Made by a program: the position numbers and the translations under genes. From the NCBI GenBank assembly GCA_900551505.1, contig URWK01000055.1, positions 1 to 7,963 on the forward strand: a stretch of 7,963 nucleotides of DNA. Reading direction: 5' to 3'. Every line of letters starts with the position of its first letter. Position 1 is the stretch's first letter. Source of the DNA: an uncultured Ruminococcus sp. (GTDB taxonomy: Bacteria > Bacillota > Clostridia > Oscillospirales > Ruminococcaceae). The notes under the pieces were generated by a model. That model had not been told where the DNA came from and did no database searches. It saw nothing but the letters and a program-made list of their open reading frames with translations. Below, piece after piece: positions 7,083-7,963 of this stretch.

Positions 7083-7699
7083 GCTTCTGCAACCGATTTT
7101 CCGTAAACGCAGATAAAATTAAGCGGACATCCGGAACATTTCGGATTTCTCGCCCTGCAAACATCACGCCCGAACTGAACTGTTCTGTGACAGAAATCGG
7201 AGGACTTTTCGGGTGGGATAAGCGGTATAAGGTCTTTTTCGACTTTGTGAGGCTCTTTGCTTGCGGTAAGCCCAAGCCTGCCCGTTATCCTTATGAAGTG
7301 CGTATCCGTAACTATTGCAGGCTTTCCGAAAACATCTCCCATAATTAAATTTGCGGTTTTTCTGCCTATCCCCGAAAGTGCCGTAAGCTGTTCCATATTG
7401 TCGGGAAGCTCGCCGTTATGCCTTTCGATAAGTTGCTGAGCCATTTCCTTTATACTTTTCGCCTTGGTTCTGAAAAATCCGCAAGGTCTTATAATATCTT
7501 CGAGTTCTGAAATATCGGCATCGGCAAATGATTTAAGTGTAGGGTACTTTTCAAAAAGTCCGGGCGTTACAAGGTTTACTCTTGCATCCGTACACTGTGC
7601 CGAAAGCCTTACCGCTATCATCAGTTCATAAGGCTTTTTATAAGTCAGCGAACATTTTATATTCGGATAAACTTTTTCAAGTATTTCAACAGCGGTCAG
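7079..7699 (-). CDS. nth: Endonuclease III (DNA glycosylase/AP lyase), non-canonical start
   Basis: A base-excision repair enzyme that removes oxidised pyrimidines and nicks abasic sites. The part after Met at 7621 (180 residues, numbering from that Met) shows LSAQCTD (6-12), the helix-hairpin-helix LSGIGRKTAN (82-91) with catalytic Lys88, TDTH (105-108) with catalytic Asp106, and the 4Fe-4S cluster cysteines 155, 162, 165 and 171 in C-x6-C-x2-C-x5-C spacing. Homology continues upstream of Met7621: the frame reads AVEILEKVYPNIKCSLTYKK, the normal N-terminal helix, so 7621 is not the true start. This frame is open to a TAA at 7714-7712, but between there and 7621 it has no ATG, GTG or TTG. I give CTG 7699 as start (206 residues, close to the usual length of about 210). 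It overlaps the NUDIX stop as CTGA. A -1 frameshift product with NUDIX, or a sequence indel in the A-run, are real alternatives. The identity is certain; the 5' end is not. Confidence 0.9.
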   Translation of the reverse strand: MTAVEILEKVYPNIKCSLTYKKPYELMIAVRLSAQCTDARVNLVTPGLFEKYPTLKSFADADISELEDIIRPCGFFRTKAKSIKEMAQQLIERHNGELPDNMEQLTALSGIGRKTANLIMGDVFGKPAIVTDTHFIRITGRLGLTASKEPHKVEKDLIPLIPPEKSSDFCHRTVQFGRDVCRARNPKCSGCPLNFICVYGKSVAEA

Positions 7700-7713
7700 T
7701 GCTGTTTTTTTTT
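7688..7713 (+). terminator. Terminator-like hairpin plus T9 on the plus strand (possible)
   Basis: On the plus strand AACAGC, a seven-base loop and GCTGTT form a 6-bp stem that runs into nine T (7705-7713), the layout of a rho-independent terminator. The stem is short with only three G-C pairs, so it would be weak. No plus-strand gene precedes it, so at most it would stop antisense transcription. The same bases encode the NUDIX/nth junction on the minus strand, which may be the real reason for the sequence. Confidence 0.25.
7688..7713 (-). other. A9 slippery run with overlapping hairpin at the NUDIX/nth junction
   Basis: On the coding strand nine consecutive A (7713-7705) in NUDIX-frame codons ATT AAA AAA AAA CAG are followed by stem AACAGC (7693-7688 pairing with 7706-7701) and loop ACTGACC. 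The loop contains the NUDIX stop TGA (7698-7696). Runs of nine or more A are known sites for transcriptional slippage and for -1 ribosomal slipping. A -1 shift, or one added A in the mRNA, moves the NUDIX frame exactly into the nth frame. The stem starts inside the run, closer than the usual 5-9 base spacer for ribosomal frameshifting, so transcriptional slippage is the more natural mechanism if the site is real. Recoding is inferred, not shown. Confidence 0.45.
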
Positions 7714-7963
7714 AATATGTTCGTCCGCTTCTCTGAGAATATTCCTGTCCTGCTCATAATTCAAGTGTTGCATTGCTTCTTCAAAAGGTAAAAACCAGCT
7801 GTCTGAAACTTCGCTTTTCTGAACTTCAGCAGGCTTATAATCATATTCCGCTTCAAAATATACCGCACGTTTTCTTGCATTACTCGGAGCTGTAAAAGTG
7901 TATTCATAACGAAATTCCCCATCAGGCACAACATTAATCTGAGTTTCTTCAAGGACTTCTCTT
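7696..7963 (-). CDS. NUDIX hydrolase, C-terminal part; probable Ap4A hydrolase type
   Basis: The 3' portion (88 residues) of a NUDIX hydrolase whose start lies beyond the window; perhaps 50-60 residues are missing. The visible part opens with REVLEETQINV, the second half of the Nudix box (REUxEExGU), carrying the metal-binding glutamates. The usual glycine of the box is glutamine here. The following YEYTF, KRAVYFEAEY, SEVSDSWFLPFEEAMQHL and YEQDRNILREA segments fit asymmetric bis(5'-nucleosyl)-tetraphosphatases (Ap4A hydrolases, NUDT2-like), which split Ap4A into ATP and AMP; this subfamily call is from pattern memory. The gene ends in a basic KKKQH tail encoded by the A9 run, and its TGA overlaps a CTG that may start nth. 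Proximity to nth suggests co-expression of a nucleotide-pool hydrolase with a DNA repair enzyme. GTG 7929 in this frame is internal, not the start. Confidence 0.88.
   Translation of the reverse strand, partial: REVLEETQINVVPDGEFRYEYTFTAPSNARKRAVYFEAEYDYKPAEVQKSEVSDSWFLPFEEAMQHLNYEQDRNILREADEHIKKKQH

Noticed and set aside
7048..7275. Minus-strand open frame overlapping the 3' end of nth
   Set aside because: It is out of frame with the iron-sulfur cluster region of Nth and has no family resemblance.
7761..7952. Minus-strand open frame overlapping the NUDIX gene in another frame
   Set aside because: The Nudix-box half and the Ap4A-hydrolase-like C-terminus are in the other frame; this one has no recognisable content.

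Overview
The window looks like an ordinary chromosomal stretch from a low-GC member of the Clostridia. Protein flavour suggests a Ruminococcus-type organism; this is judged from sequence resemblance only. All six genes I can support lie on the minus strand, so gene order runs from the right end to the left. No tRNA, rRNA, CRISPR array, insertion sequence or phage gene is visible, and no gap between genes exceeds about 110 bases.

Right end (about 7963 to 7079): the 3' part of a NUDIX hydrolase, resembling asymmetric Ap4A hydrolases, is cut by the window edge. It runs into an endonuclease III (nth) gene. The junction is the oddest place in the window. The nth frame has no ATG, GTG or TTG that would include the conserved N-terminus, and the two frames are offset by one base at a run of nine A on the coding strand, followed by a small hairpin. 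A -1 slip there would fuse NUDIX to Nth. A CTG start overlapping the NUDIX stop, or a one-base sequence error, are the alternatives.

Centre (about 7082 to 4173): secA, the preprotein translocase ATPase, has its own strong sigma-A type promoter. The -35 box of this promoter contains the nth stop codon. The gene ends at a clear intrinsic terminator.

Left part (4145 to 1): a DUF1015 protein, a CLC-type anion transporter most like the fluoride/proton (CLC-F) branch, and a large COG2509-type FAD-dependent protein follow with short spacing or overlap, and probably form one operon. The CLC stop overlaps the FAD-protein start as ATGA. A perfect 8-bp hairpin at bases 1-19 probably ends the operon. 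No promoter is obvious between the secA terminator and the DUF1015 start, so this unit may depend on readthrough or on a promoter I could not see.

Functionally the genes are housekeeping or stress related: nucleotide-pool and base-excision repair (NUDIX, Nth), protein export (SecA), probable halide export (CLC), and two conserved proteins of uncertain role. I found no convincing undescribed multi-gene system. The best leads are the NUDIX/nth junction, the CLC-F-like transporter without a visible fluoride riboswitch, and the DUF1015 protein with its DGHHR motif.
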